Under the pieces are notes generated by a model. The model worked only from the letters and a program-made list of their open reading frames with translations, was not told where the DNA came from and ran no database searches. From assembly GCA_024233345.1 (NCBI GenBank), contig JACKPT010000014.1, positions 21,442 to 85,441 on the forward strand: a DNA stretch of 64,000 bases. Reading direction: 5' to 3'. The position numbers and the translations under genes were made by a program. Position 1 is the first letter of the stretch. Every line of letters begins with the position of its first letter. The stretch comes from Verrucomicrobiota bacterium. Lineage in GTDB: Bacteria > Verrucomicrobiota > Kiritimatiellia > CAIVKH01. Of the stretch, positions 36,423-44,985 are shown in pieces.

Positions 36423-36428
36423 GCCCGC

Positions 36429-37391
36429 ATGTCGCCTCCATCCTCATTTACCTACACCTTGACCCCACTCCAGCAGGAGTCCCTGATCCGGACGATTGAG
36501 GGTGGCCCGCTGCAAACCAGGGCGGTCCCCCACACACGCATTGCCGCGCAGGGCCCACAACTGAGTATCGCCCTCTACACCAGTGGAAAATGCGTTATCC
36601 AGGGCAAGGGGGCGAGGGAGTGGATTACCTTTACCTTCGAGCCGCTGGTTCTGGGGGAGGCCCGTCTGGGTTATGAAGACCAGCACCACCCTGAATGGTT
36701 TGAATCCCATATGGGCATCGATGAAAGCGGCAAGGGGGATTTTTTTGGGCCTTTGGTGATTTCGGCAGTACACGTGACCGCTGCGGATGTGCAGGTGCTG
36801 CAGGACGCGGGGGTGCGGGACAGCAAGCGGATTTCCAGTGACCGCCTGATCCGGGAAGCCGCCAAGGCCATCCGCAAGCAGGTGGGATCCCGGTTAACCG
36901 TGGTGGAGATCGGCCCGGAAGCCTACAACCGATTGTACGAAAAATTTGGCAACGTTAACCGGTTGCTCGCATGGGGGCATGCCAGGGCAATCGAAAATAT
37001 CCTCGATCTGGTTCCGGATTGCCCGCGCGCGGTCGCCGATCAGTTCGGCCCCAAGCATCGCATTGAATCCGCACTGCTTCACAAAGGGCGAACGATTCAC
37101 CTGCACCAGCAACCCCGGGCCGAATCGGATCCCGCGGTCGCGGCAGCGTCCATTCTGGCGCGGGAGCGCTTTATCGGAAAACTCGAAGCCATGTCGGAGA
37201 AAGCGGGATGCCCGCTCCCCAAAGGTGCCTCCAGCCTGGTCAAGGATGCTGCGGTGGCCCTGATCAAAAAGCACGGCCCGGAGGCACTTCATGCCTACGC
37301 CAAGGTTCACTTCAAAACCTATGGAGAGGTCTTGCGCATGGCGGGGGTTCCGACACCCGGGCACTCGGAACACGGTGGAGACCCATCGTGA
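36429..37391 (+). CDS. rnhC: Ribonuclease HIII
   Basis: A 320-residue protein. Type 2 RNase H enzymes of the HIII class hydrolyse RNA in RNA-DNA hybrids and use the D-E-D-E metal site. HMGIDESGKGDFFGPLVISA gives the first Asp-Glu pair and the G-K-G variant typical of HIII. VRDSKRIS, YEKFGNVNRLLAWGHARAIE and VADQFGPKH follow in family order. The N-terminal ~90 residues (TLTPLQQESLIRTIEG, VIQGKGAREW) form the TBP-like substrate-binding domain found only in HIII. It is translationally coupled to the downstream FAH hydrolase (GTGA overlap). Confidence 0.95.
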   Translation: MSPPSSFTYTLTPLQQESLIRTIEGGPLQTRAVPHTRIAAQGPQLSIALYTSGKCVIQGKGAREWITFTFEPLVLGEARLGYEDQHHPEWFESHMGIDESGKGDFFGPLVISAVHVTAADVQVLQDAGVRDSKRISSDRLIREAAKAIRKQVGSRLTVVEIGPEAYNRLYEKFGNVNRLLAWGHARAIENILDLVPDCPRAVADQFGPKHRIESALLHKGRTIHLHQQPRAESDPAVAAASILARERFIGKLEAMSEKAGCPLPKGASSLVKDAAVALIKKHGPEALHAYAKVHFKTYGEVLRMAGVPTPGHSEHGGDPS

Positions 37392-38257
37392 AATTGGTGC
37401 GATTTGGCCAACCCGGCCGTGAGCGGCCCGGGGTGTTTCTCGACCAGGCCCCGGAACTCGATGGGCAGCCCGGCATCCTCGATGTCCGGGCCATGGCATT
37501 TGATCTGTGCGATTATGATCGCTTCTTCTTCGAGCACCATGGCCTGGACCGGGTTCGGGCCCTGCTGGCCGAATCACGTCGGAATATTTTGCCTGCCTCC
37601 CGCGTTCGTCTCGGAGCACCGGTGGCGCCTCCGGGTCAATTAATTTGCGCCGGCAAGAACTATGCAGACCATGCCAGGGAGTTTGACACGGAAATCCCGA
37701 CCCGGCCCATCCTGTTCGGCAAGGCAGTCGGGTCCATCCTCGGCCCCGCCGACCCCATCCCCCTTCCCGCCCATATCACCCGGGCGGATTATGAAGCCGA
37801 ACTGGCCGTGGTAATCGGAACGACCTGCCGCGAGGTGAAAGAAGAGCATGCCCTCGCGGTGATTGCCGGCTATACCCTGATCAATGATATCACAGACCGG
37901 GAAGAGCAGCGGGCAACCAGCCAGTGGTATTTGGGCAAAAGCCCGGACGGATTTTGTCCCATGGGGCCTTGTCTCTGTACCCCCGACATCTGTCCCGCCC
38001 CCGATCAGTTCCAGCTGCGCCTGACCCTGAATGGGGAGATCCTCCAACAGGGCCAGACCCAGGACATGATTTTTTCCATCGCGACCCTGATCGCCTTCAT
38101 CACGCGCTCGATGACCCTGTACGCCGGGGATGTACTCGCGACCGGAACACCCTCCGGCGTAGGATTTGCCCGGACACCGCCGGTCTTTCTCAAGCGGGGC
38201 GACCGGGTGGAAGTAGACTGCTCCCCCATCGGGCAACTCAGCAATCCGGTCGGGTAA
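37388..38257 (+). CDS. Fumarylacetoacetate hydrolase-family protein
   Basis: The start is GTG at 37388, overlapping the rnhC stop, giving 289 residues. GQLICAGKNYADHAREF, RPILFGKAVGSILGP, YEAELAVVIGTTCREV (metal-binding E-x-E), GYTLINDITDREEQ and PSGVGFARTPPVFLKRGD are the conserved motifs of the FAH/acylpyruvase superfamily, which hydrolyses C-C bonds in acylpyruvates or decarboxylates/isomerises related diones. The physiological substrate is not predictable. A bidirectional terminator follows the stop. Confidence 0.92.
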   Translation: MKLVRFGQPGRERPGVFLDQAPELDGQPGILDVRAMAFDLCDYDRFFFEHHGLDRVRALLAESRRNILPASRVRLGAPVAPPGQLICAGKNYADHAREFDTEIPTRPILFGKAVGSILGPADPIPLPAHITRADYEAELAVVIGTTCREVKEEHALAVIAGYTLINDITDREEQRATSQWYLGKSPDGFCPMGPCLCTPDICPAPDQFQLRLTLNGEILQQGQTQDMIFSIATLIAFITRSMTLYAGDVLATGTPSGVGFARTPPVFLKRGDRVEVDCSPIGQLSNPVG

Positions 38258-38289
38258 AAAAAACAGGAAGCACTGTGTGCTTCCTGTTT
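38256..38289. terminator. Bidirectional rho-independent terminator
   Basis: A perfect 13-bp stem (38261-38273 and 38277-38289, loop TGT) flanked by an A run at 38256-38263 and a short T stretch after it. It separates the convergent FAH-hydrolase and HU genes; the A run makes it strongest for the HU transcript. Confidence 0.8.
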
Positions 38290-38332
38290 CTTGACCGGAA
38301 ACTCGTTCCGGTCAGTCGTCCCTGATGCGGTA

Positions 38333-38620
38333 TTACTTCGCGAGGATCGCGTCCTTCGCGGCCTTGGCCACGCGGAACTTCAACACCTTCTTCGCGGGAA
38401 TCTTGATGGTTTCTCCCGTGGCAGGATTCCGGCCCATGCGAGCCTTGCGCTGCACCAGAACGAGCTTACCGAATCCGGGAAGCGTGAATCCGTTCTTGGC
38501 TTCTTTGTAGGCCAATGCGGCCAGGGAATCGAACAATTCGCTGATCTGCTTCTTGGTCAATCCGTTCTGTTCCGCAAGCTTTGCGGTGATTTGTGATTTC
38601 GTCATCGCTTTACTCGGCAT
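38333..38620 (-). CDS. HU-family DNA-binding protein
   Basis: A 95-residue histone-like protein with a strong Shine-Dalgarno sequence (AAGGAGG, 7-8 nt before the ATG). MTKSQITAKLAEQNGLTKKQ and LPGFGKLVLVQRKARMGRNP, followed by ATGETIKIPAKKVLKFR, match the HU/IHF family, including the beta-arm with the Pro that kinks DNA (GRNPATGE). It binds and bends DNA non-specifically as a nucleoid protein. The monocistronic context, with its own terminator and long leader, fits a highly expressed nucleoid gene. HU versus IHF subtype is not resolved. Confidence 0.95.
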   Translation of the reverse strand: MPSKAMTKSQITAKLAEQNGLTKKQISELFDSLAALAYKEAKNGFTLPGFGKLVLVQRKARMGRNPATGETIKIPAKKVLKFRVAKAAKDAILAK

Positions 38621-38660
38621 ATGTTGCCTCCTTCTCTACTTGGTCGTTGCCTTGTTGCTG

Positions 38661-38677
38661 TAACGCATCGTGCGTTA
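38661..38677. repeat. Palindrome in the HU leader
   Basis: TAACGCA-TCG-TGCGTTA, a perfect 7-bp inverted repeat about 41 nt upstream of the HU start. It is a candidate operator or leader hairpin; no known regulator site is recognised. Confidence 0.4.
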
Positions 38678-38745
38678 AATCATCTGTGATTGTGCGACGA
38701 CTTCGCCTTAAAACAAGTGTTTTTTAACGTCAGACAAAGAAAAGT

Positions 38746-39303
38746 TTAACCCGATTTTGGGCACACCATGGCCCCAGCCAGGGCATGGGCCTTCTCTGGA
38801 TGATCCAGTCGGCGGACCAGTTCGAGTGCAAAGGCAAACGAAGTTCCGGGACCACGACTCGTAACCAACCGGCCGGAGACCACGACATCGTCTTCCACAT
38901 ACTCGGCAACTTCACGCAGTTCATTTGCAACCGAGGGATGGCTGGTGATGGTTTGGCCGTCCAGAATACCTGCGGCCTTGAGGATCAATGGCGCTGCACA
39001 TACCGCAGCCAGCCACTGCTGATTTTGCCACCGCAAACGGCACTGCGCCAAAACCCGCTCATCCTTCATCAGGCGCTCGGTTCCCCCGGCCCCACCGGGC
39101 AGGACGAGAAGATCCACCGCCTGCCAATCCACCTCATCCCAGGATAGATCCGGCACCAGGCGAATGCCACGGGACGCGGTTACCAGCGATGACGGCTCCA
39201 GGGAAACCACATCCACCTTCCAGCCAGCGCGGCGCAAAACATCCGCGACAATGACCGCTTCCATCTCTTCGGTGCCGTCGGCGATAGGTAGGATCGTGTA
39301 CAT
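38746..39303 (-). CDS. DJ-1/PfpI/ThiJ-family protein
   Basis: The start at ATG 39303 (MYTILPIADGTEEMEAVIVA) gives 185 residues; the upstream open frame covers a repeat tract and is not coding. Family features are the conserved Glu in ADGTEEMEA, LVLPGGAGGTERL, and the reactive Cys in LAAVCAAPLILKAAGIL with the following SHPS segment. This is closest to the DJ-1/YajL branch, associated with glyoxalase/deglycase-like or oxidative-stress roles. The gene follows the giant TPR gene on the same strand and is preceded by the imperfect repeat at 39309. Confidence 0.9.
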   Translation of the reverse strand: MYTILPIADGTEEMEAVIVADVLRRAGWKVDVVSLEPSSLVTASRGIRLVPDLSWDEVDWQAVDLLVLPGGAGGTERLMKDERVLAQCRLRWQNQQWLAAVCAAPLILKAAGILDGQTITSHPSVANELREVAEYVEDDVVVSGRLVTSRGPGTSFAFALELVRRLDHPEKAHALAGAMVCPKSG

Positions 39304-39308
39304 GACCA

Positions 39309-39366
39309 GGGTTTCAGGTTTTGGATTTCGGGTTTCGGGTTTCAGGACACCTGACACCTGAGACCT
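39309..39366. repeat. Imperfect heptamer repeat tract (TTTCGGG/TTTCAGG type)
   Basis: A run of GGTTTCAGG-, GATTTCGG- and GGTTTCGG-like units followed by two ACACCTG copies, filling the gap between the DJ-1 and TPR genes. Similar CCCAAACCCCG/CCCGAGACC units occur in the opposite orientation at 51962-51998. It is non-coding, and its nature is unknown. Confidence 0.55.
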
Positions 39367-39371
39367 TCCCC

Positions 39372-42300
39372 TCACCCATCCTGTTTGCGCAGGCGGGTTT
39401 GCAGTTCACGAAAATCTCCCTGCAGGGGCAGGGACAGTTCGGAGAGCCGGGTTTGGATCGCCTCGGTCAGACGAAGGGCCTCTTCGAGGCTTCCCTGTTT
39501 TTCCTTCAACATCGCGAGATGCAGGGTGGTTGCCGCCGCATCGGGACGAAGGGCGAGCGCCTTGAGAAAGGCATCCTCGGCCTCCGCCAGTTTATCCTGC
39601 GCCATCAGAATCACCCCGAAGGTATCCCACGACGGGGCGCTGCGGTCCGATCGCTCCACCGCTTCACGAATCATCACTTCCGCCTCGTCGTATTCCCCCT
39701 TGCGCGCCAAGACCCAAGCGAGATCATTCAGGGCTTCCGTGCTGCGCTGAGCCTCGAGACTGGCCCGGTATGAGGAAATCGCCATCTCCAGATTGCCCTC
39801 CGCATACTGAATGGTTCCCATGATATAGTTGCCCAGTGCATTGCCGGGATTCACGGTCAACAGCCGTTCGGCATGCTTCTGTGCCTCTTCACGATTGCCC
39901 TCCATCAGGTCGAGCCGAAGCGACATCTCCAGGGCCTGCACATGGCCCGGACTGCGGCGCAGGATGTCTTCGACCTGGCGCCGGGCTCCGGCATAGTTTC
40001 CCTGGCGAATCGATTCCTGGGCCAATACCAACCGCAGCGCCGGGGTCACCACCGGCATCTTCTCAATGGCCCCCGAAGCCTCCTTCAGCAGTTCCTTGTC
40101 ACCCAGTTGCGAGGCATTCAATAGCAGGGCCGCCCACAGCGACTGGCTGTTGGGATGCTCCTTGAGCAGGGGACGCAAGTATGCCACCGCTTCGGCATAC
40201 CGCTGCTCCAGGGTCAACAAGATCGCCTCTTCAAGTTGCAATGATTCCTCGGGCAGACCCAGCCCGCGCAGGTGTTCCAGATGACTGCGGGCTTCCTCAT
40301 AGTTCCCCTGACGGGCGGCAATTCGAAGCAGCCCGAGAATGGCTCCTGGCTGATCGGGGTCTTGTTCGAGCAGTTGCTGATAGGTCTCCTCGCTCTCCTC
40401 ATCCATGTCCTGGGCGAAGTACAGCCCCGCCAGAGCCAACTGAAAACCCGCGCGATCGCCGCTGAGCGAAGAGGCCCGTTTGATATCCCGGATGGCCAGC
40501 GCGGGCTGGCCCGACATCACCCACGACATCCCCCGCTGGGCATACGCCTCGGGGGCGCGCACATAGCCATAACTTCGTGCCAGCGCCCACGATTGCCAGC
40601 CTCTGGGGGTTTCCTTCAGCAAGGGTGTCAGCATTGCCTCGTAGGTCTCGCGCTCGGGAAGGTCATGTTCCACTGCGGCATGATGGAGATTCAGCAGTGC
40701 GCTCAAGTTGTTGGTCACCAGGGTTCGTGACATGTTGTAGGCGGTCAACGCCGGCTCCCAGCTTCCATGATCTTCCAGATACACCCCGAGATTGTTGGCG
40801 CTGCGGCTGAGCTGATGCAGCAGGACATCGCACCAGATTTCAAACCCGTCTTCCTGTCCCCGGATTGCCAGCAACGGTTTGCCGAGAACATCCCACACCT
40901 CGCGGTGACGGGCGAGAAGGGTTTCCGGATTCACCGCCGTCTGATCCTTGGCCCCCACATACAAGAGCGGATACGGAATCGCATCCAAGCCGGCTGAATA
41001 CCAGACATCTGCGGATAGATCGACTGTCACCTGATCGGTGATCGCCGGATTCTTGGCCATCCATTCGTTCAGCAAAGGTTCCAGGCCGACATGGGCCAGG
41101 CTCTGATAGCGAGGGTTGTCAAACAGGCTCGCGACATATCGCATGGCCGCCTTGGACTGTCCGTATTGAAACAGAATCACGTGCAGCGGGATTTTCTGCT
41201 CGTGAGACCGCAGTAGGATCGCATCGTCCAGAACGCCCCCGGAAAGGAACCACTCACGTCCCCCCATGTCCTTCAGGGTCTCGTCCGCGGCAATGCGGAT
41301 CAACCCCGAGGTTTGCCGACCAATCCGGTGCGGATTCTCAACCGCCACCAGCAAGGCCAGGGCTAACGGCAAGGCCACCGCCGCATAGCTCGCACCCTTG
41401 CGCACCGATTTGATCAACCCGCGGTCCATGCGCCTCGCCCGGCCCAGACGTAAAAAGAAATAGCCGGAGATCATGGCCAGCCACAGACTGATCAACAAAA
41501 CCGGGGTGACCAGCAACGGCCTCATGCCGATCAGAAACCATGGATTCAGCGGGATGTCAAAAAACAGCGCCAGGCCGAGCAGCAAAAACAGTGCGAGCAG
41601 CAGGTTGGCTCCAAGCGCACTTTTTTTCTGGGTATAGACCCCGGCCGGAAGTCCGAAAAACAGGGTTAAGGCCAGAGGCAGGAAGGAGACCAGGGTCACC
41701 GTCAACCATCCATGCTTGGGTACGGCGGCGGTGAGTGAAAGATATTGCTCCCGCCACAGGTACCACAGCACCCCCCAATAGGACGAAAACTCCCGCCACG
41801 CATAGACCGGCTGACCGGCATACTGCCAGGCACTGACCAGATACAGACCGAGCCCGAGCAGGCCAATCCCCAGCGCACCAAAAACCGTACCGGGGCGAAG
41901 ACGGCCCACCACCGCCAGTTGGTACAACAGCAACACCCCAAAAAACGGGGCAAACAGCATACAGGTCGCCGATTCGGTGACCCCGACCGCGAACAGGAAC
42001 ACCGCGATGTAGTGTACCCGCATCGAAGGAATTCCCGGTCCCTTGAGCAAGAGGTAGAACGGCAGCAGCAGCAACATCAATTTCCATGGCTGGCTTCCCC
42101 CGTGCACGGCCGCCAGCCACAGGGAACGCTGGGTCATCAGAACCAAACCGGCAACCAGGCCCGCAACCAGCGACGCAACCTGCAAACGACGCTTGGCCGA
42201 CTCCGACTCCAGGGTTTCCGAGCGCCAGACAAACCATTGCATGACCAATCGAACCGCCAGCGCCACCGCAACACCGGCACATAGGGAAGCCAGGGTTACC

Positions 42301-42533
42301 GCCCACCAGGAGGCTGTAGCTGGTAACAGTCCCTCCACCCGCAGGAGCGCCCCCCACAACCGCTGGGTCAAAGAGGGAAATGGGCTGATCCCCAAATGCT
42401 GATTCAATTCAGGAAGCGCACCCGCACCAAGCGGAAGTGGCACCCCGGTCAGGCGATACAGAACAAAGGCGATCGCCCCAAGGGTCCAAGGCATCCAACG
42501 TCTTATGGGCGAATTGCCGGAAGAATCTGTCAT
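39372..42533 (-). CDS. Large membrane protein with N-terminal DUF2723-like part and C-terminal TPRs
   Basis: ATG 42533 (MTDSSGNSPIRRW) is chosen because GGAGA sits 5 nt upstream; an in-frame ATG 36 nt earlier lacks a site. It has 1053 residues. The first ~400 contain about 11 membrane helices, starting WTLGAIAFVLYRLTGVPLPL; the topology resembles DUF2723/O-mannosyltransferase-like (GT-C) proteins, but the usual catalytic acidic motif is not obvious. From about residue 560 to the end it is TPR helices (EETYQQLLEQDPDQPGAILG, AVAYLRPLLKEHPNSQSLWA, AEDAFLKALALRPDAAATTL). It may be an envelope scaffold or glycan-related enzyme; the function is unknown. Confidence 0.7.
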   Translation of the reverse strand: MTDSSGNSPIRRWMPWTLGAIAFVLYRLTGVPLPLGAGALPELNQHLGISPFPSLTQRLWGALLRVEGLLPATASWWAVTLASLCAGVAVALAVRLVMQWFVWRSETLESESAKRRLQVASLVAGLVAGLVLMTQRSLWLAAVHGGSQPWKLMLLLLPFYLLLKGPGIPSMRVHYIAVFLFAVGVTESATCMLFAPFFGVLLLYQLAVVGRLRPGTVFGALGIGLLGLGLYLVSAWQYAGQPVYAWREFSSYWGVLWYLWREQYLSLTAAVPKHGWLTVTLVSFLPLALTLFFGLPAGVYTQKKSALGANLLLALFLLLGLALFFDIPLNPWFLIGMRPLLVTPVLLISLWLAMISGYFFLRLGRARRMDRGLIKSVRKGASYAAVALPLALALLVAVENPHRIGRQTSGLIRIAADETLKDMGGREWFLSGGVLDDAILLRSHEQKIPLHVILFQYGQSKAAMRYVASLFDNPRYQSLAHVGLEPLLNEWMAKNPAITDQVTVDLSADVWYSAGLDAIPYPLLYVGAKDQTAVNPETLLARHREVWDVLGKPLLAIRGQEDGFEIWCDVLLHQLSRSANNLGVYLEDHGSWEPALTAYNMSRTLVTNNLSALLNLHHAAVEHDLPERETYEAMLTPLLKETPRGWQSWALARSYGYVRAPEAYAQRGMSWVMSGQPALAIRDIKRASSLSGDRAGFQLALAGLYFAQDMDEESEETYQQLLEQDPDQPGAILGLLRIAARQGNYEEARSHLEHLRGLGLPEESLQLEEAILLTLEQRYAEAVAYLRPLLKEHPNSQSLWAALLLNASQLGDKELLKEASGAIEKMPVVTPALRLVLAQESIRQGNYAGARRQVEDILRRSPGHVQALEMSLRLDLMEGNREEAQKHAERLLTVNPGNALGNYIMGTIQYAEGNLEMAISSYRASLEAQRSTEALNDLAWVLARKGEYDEAEVMIREAVERSDRSAPSWDTFGVILMAQDKLAEAEDAFLKALALRPDAAATTLHLAMLKEKQGSLEEALRLTEAIQTRLSELSLPLQGDFRELQTRLRKQDG

Positions 42534-42681
42534 ACTGTCTCCAGTTTTGTCTCTCGTCGAATGATTCATTCGTCAGGAAGAACTACAGAATCAGAAAATC
42601 CTTGGCGAAATGCAACCATCAAAGCGGTCGACTACCAGAAAGCAACCGGAATTGACGCGATCGACCACCCCCATCAGACAC

Positions 42682-42708
42682 AAAAAAAGCGCCTCCGAAA
42701 AGGCGCTT
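42682..42708 (-). terminator. Rho-independent terminator after PEP-CTERM gene 1
   Basis: The stem is AAGCGCCT (42687-42694) with AGGCGCTT (42701-42708), 6-nt loop; the A run at 42682-42688 becomes a T run on the minus strand, just beyond the stop at 42743. Confidence 0.88.
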
Positions 42709-42742
42709 CCTCGACCCTCGTTACAAGGGCAAATCACATCGA

Positions 42743-43351
42743 TTACTTCAAGCGACGACGTACCGCCATCAGCAAACCGCCCAGACCCAAAAAGGCCAGC
42801 ACGGAAGGCTCGGGAACAATCAGGCGGTCCAGTTCGCTGCCATTGATCGGATCACCACCGGCAAGCTGATTGTGCTCCACAAATGCGGGATTAGACGGAG
42901 GGTCGGCACTGTACAATGTCGCATCCACTGTGGGCGATGCACTGTAGTACTCGCCAAGGATAGGAGCCGTCGACCCGAACACACGGGAATAGACATATCC
43001 CTGGTCGAGACTAATTGCGCCTGTATCATAGTTAGCATCCTGATAGACAACCACCCCGGCATCAAAGTCACCATAGGTATTGTTTCCTACGATGGTGTTC
43101 AAAACGACTTCACCACCAGAAACCCAGCCGTTTGCCGCATTTGAAATGTCGAGTTCGCTCACAAGGTTGTCAGGGGACCACACAAGTTGCGCCGTGTAGC
43201 TACCAAAGACAGTTCCGATAAAATCAGCAGGGTCATTCGGCGCCGTGCCATTATCGTAAAATCCAGTCCCAGCAAACCAGTTGACGTCAATGTCTGCCTG
43301 ACAATTCAAGCCAATGGCAGCTATTCCAATGGTAAGTACTCTTTTGATCAT
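42743..43351 (-). CDS. PEP-CTERM protein, small secreted type
   Basis: A 202-residue protein with a signal peptide (MIKRVLTIGIAAIGLNCQA|D) and a complete C-terminal sorting signal: VPEPS at about residue 178, a hydrophobic segment LAFLGLGGLLMAV and the basic end RRRLK. PEP-CTERM tails are cleaved by exosortases for surface or EPS-linked export. The middle domain (DVNWFAGTGFYDNGTAPNDP, GTVFGSYTAQLVWSPDNLVS) is unrecognised but shared with the next gene, including GxVFGSxTAQLxWSPD and DQGxVYSRxFGS. The two are therefore paralogues. It has its own terminator. Confidence 0.9.
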   Translation of the reverse strand: MIKRVLTIGIAAIGLNCQADIDVNWFAGTGFYDNGTAPNDPADFIGTVFGSYTAQLVWSPDNLVSELDISNAANGWVSGGEVVLNTIVGNNTYGDFDAGVVVYQDANYDTGAISLDQGYVYSRVFGSTAPILGEYYSASPTVDATLYSADPPSNPAFVEHNQLAGGDPINGSELDRLIVPEPSVLAFLGLGGLLMAVRRRLK

Positions 43352-43534
43352 ATTATTCCTTTGGGGTTATCCCTCATGCTAAACCGTCTACCAAACTAGC
43401 GCATACAATTACCCAACAGTTGAGTTTTGTGAAGGAAAAAATGCGTAGTGGCGATTTTTTATCCCCGGATGACTCAATTTCCCTTAAACACTGCGCTGTC
43501 CATCAATGATGTGTGAAGCCTGCACCAGGAACAT

Positions 43535-43566
43535 AAAAAAAGGGTGCACCCAATAGGGTGCACCCT
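43535..43566 (-). terminator. Rho-independent terminator after PEP-CTERM gene 2
   Basis: A perfect 11-bp stem (43541-43551 and 43556-43566, loop AATA) with an A run on the plus strand at 43535-43541, i.e. a T run on the minus strand, 26 nt past the stop at 43592. Confidence 0.9.
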
Positions 43567-43591
43567 GCAACGTAGTCAACGATGGAGTTGA

Positions 43592-44182
43592 TTACTTGCG
43601 AACGCGGCGAATGGCCATCACCAAGCCACCAAGACCCAAGAAGGCCAAAATGGAAGGCTCGGGAACAATCTGAATATTCAACTCATCCCCAACCGCTGCG
43701 CCAGTATTATGATCAAGGAAATCCGCTGCGGGATTACCTGCATCATAAAGCGCCGGATTCAATACCGCTGAAGCGCTGAAATATTCACCGGCGATCGGAG
43801 CAGCACTCCCGAAAATACGGGAATAGACAAAACCCTGATCCAAGGTGACGCCAAACGCGGCATCCGTGTAGAGACTTACGCCACCATCGAAGTCGCCATA
43901 GGGCGCATTCGCAGTGATTGTATTCAGAACGATTTCTCCATTTGCAACCCAACCATTGGCTCCATTGGCAAGGTCGAAGTTGTCAACAATGGCATCGGGA
44001 GACCAAATCAACTGGGCAGTAGCCGAGCCAAAAACGGAACCGATGTAGTCACCGGGATCCGCCGGGGCAGGACCCGTGCCATTGTCGAAAAAGCCAACTG
44101 AACCGAACCAGTTGATGTTAATATCGCCATAAGCCAACGTCGCCGACAGGGCAACCGCAGAAACGATCATTTTTTTGAGCAT
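43592..44182 (-). CDS. PEP-CTERM protein, small secreted type (paralogue)
   Basis: A 196-residue protein with GGGAG before the ATG, a signal peptide (MLKKMIVSAVALSATLAYG|D), a domain homologous to the preceding PEP-CTERM protein (NINWFGSVGFFDNGTGPAPA, SVFGSATAQLIWSPDAIVDN) and the tail VPEPSILAFLGLGGLVMAIRRVRK (split: VPEPS, hydrophobic helix, RRVRK). It lies 40 bp after the secreted repeat protein at 44223 with no terminator between, so the two may share the promoter at 44986. Its tail is canonical, which matters because the exosortase in this window lacks the catalytic Cys. Confidence 0.9.
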   Translation of the reverse strand: MLKKMIVSAVALSATLAYGDININWFGSVGFFDNGTGPAPADPGDYIGSVFGSATAQLIWSPDAIVDNFDLANGANGWVANGEIVLNTITANAPYGDFDGGVSLYTDAAFGVTLDQGFVYSRIFGSAAPIAGEYFSASAVLNPALYDAGNPAADFLDHNTGAAVGDELNIQIVPEPSILAFLGLGGLVMAIRRVRK

Positions 44183-44222
44183 CTATTTTCTCCCTTTATT
44201 AGTTCACTACGATACAAATGAC

Positions 44223-44906
44223 TTAAGGCCATGTATAAGGCTTAACTTCGGACCAATCCTGCGTGGAGGTCACATTCCGGAACCAGAAACCCTGACCAGG
44301 CTGAAGCACCAAGGTCTCACCGGCACCCCAACCACTACGGGTACGGTTGTAGGCAACATAGTTCTGAATATTCTGATCCCAAACAAGGAGAGAATCCCCG
44401 CTGACCGAGTTTTTAGCCAAGCCAGTGTTGGTCCAAGCAACCTGCACAGGATAGGGGAAGCCGAGGGGGTTCAATCCTGTGACACCCAAGACCGTGGTGG
44501 TCGGCGCAGTAAAGCGATCCGGTACCTCACCCATCAGAAACACAGTATAGGTATTGGAGGCGGCAGTCGCCGAGGGCTTCAGAAACATACTGGTTCCACG
44601 GGTAATGACATTCGTGCCAGGACTCCAGCCGCTACGGATTTTGTTTTCCGCCGTGTATTGTTGAGCGACTTTGTCCCACAGCAGTACCGATGAACCGGAG
44701 GGGAGCTGATCCCCGATAAGATTGGTTACGGTATTATCCACTCCCTGAAGGTTTTCAAAGTCCATGCGAACGAGAGCTAACTCACCCTTGTCCACCTCGA
44801 CCTTGACATAACCGACCGCATTACGACTCAGGACCTGGTTGGTCTGAGCGAACGCGCATGATCCGGCAAAGGCCAGACCGACTAACGCTAAGGTTACTTT
44901 TTTCAT
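44223..44906 (-). CDS. Secreted two-repeat protein of unknown function
   Basis: The start is ATG 44906 (MKKVTLALVGLAFAGSCAFA) with GAAGGAA upstream, giving 227 residues. After the signal peptide comes a conserved-looking block, QVLSRNAVGYVKVEVDKGEL, and then two homologous repeats: SSVLLWDKVAQQYTAENKIR + SGWSPGTNVITRG and DSLLVWDQNIQNYVAYNRTR + SGWGAGETLVLQPGQGFWFR. I recognise this layout from PVC-type secreted proteins but know of no function. It has a near-consensus promoter, suggesting strong expression. There is no PEP-CTERM tail. Confidence 0.8.
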   Translation of the reverse strand: MKKVTLALVGLAFAGSCAFAQTNQVLSRNAVGYVKVEVDKGELALVRMDFENLQGVDNTVTNLIGDQLPSGSSVLLWDKVAQQYTAENKIRSGWSPGTNVITRGTSMFLKPSATAASNTYTVFLMGEVPDRFTAPTTTVLGVTGLNPLGFPYPVQVAWTNTGLAKNSVSGDSLLVWDQNIQNYVAYNRTRSGWGAGETLVLQPGQGFWFRNVTSTQDWSEVKPYTWP

Positions 44907-44985
44907 GTTTATTTCCTTCACGCTGACTACGTTTGTATGATTCACGAATTGGAAGGTCAACGCATTTCTTCCGCTTCTGACACTA

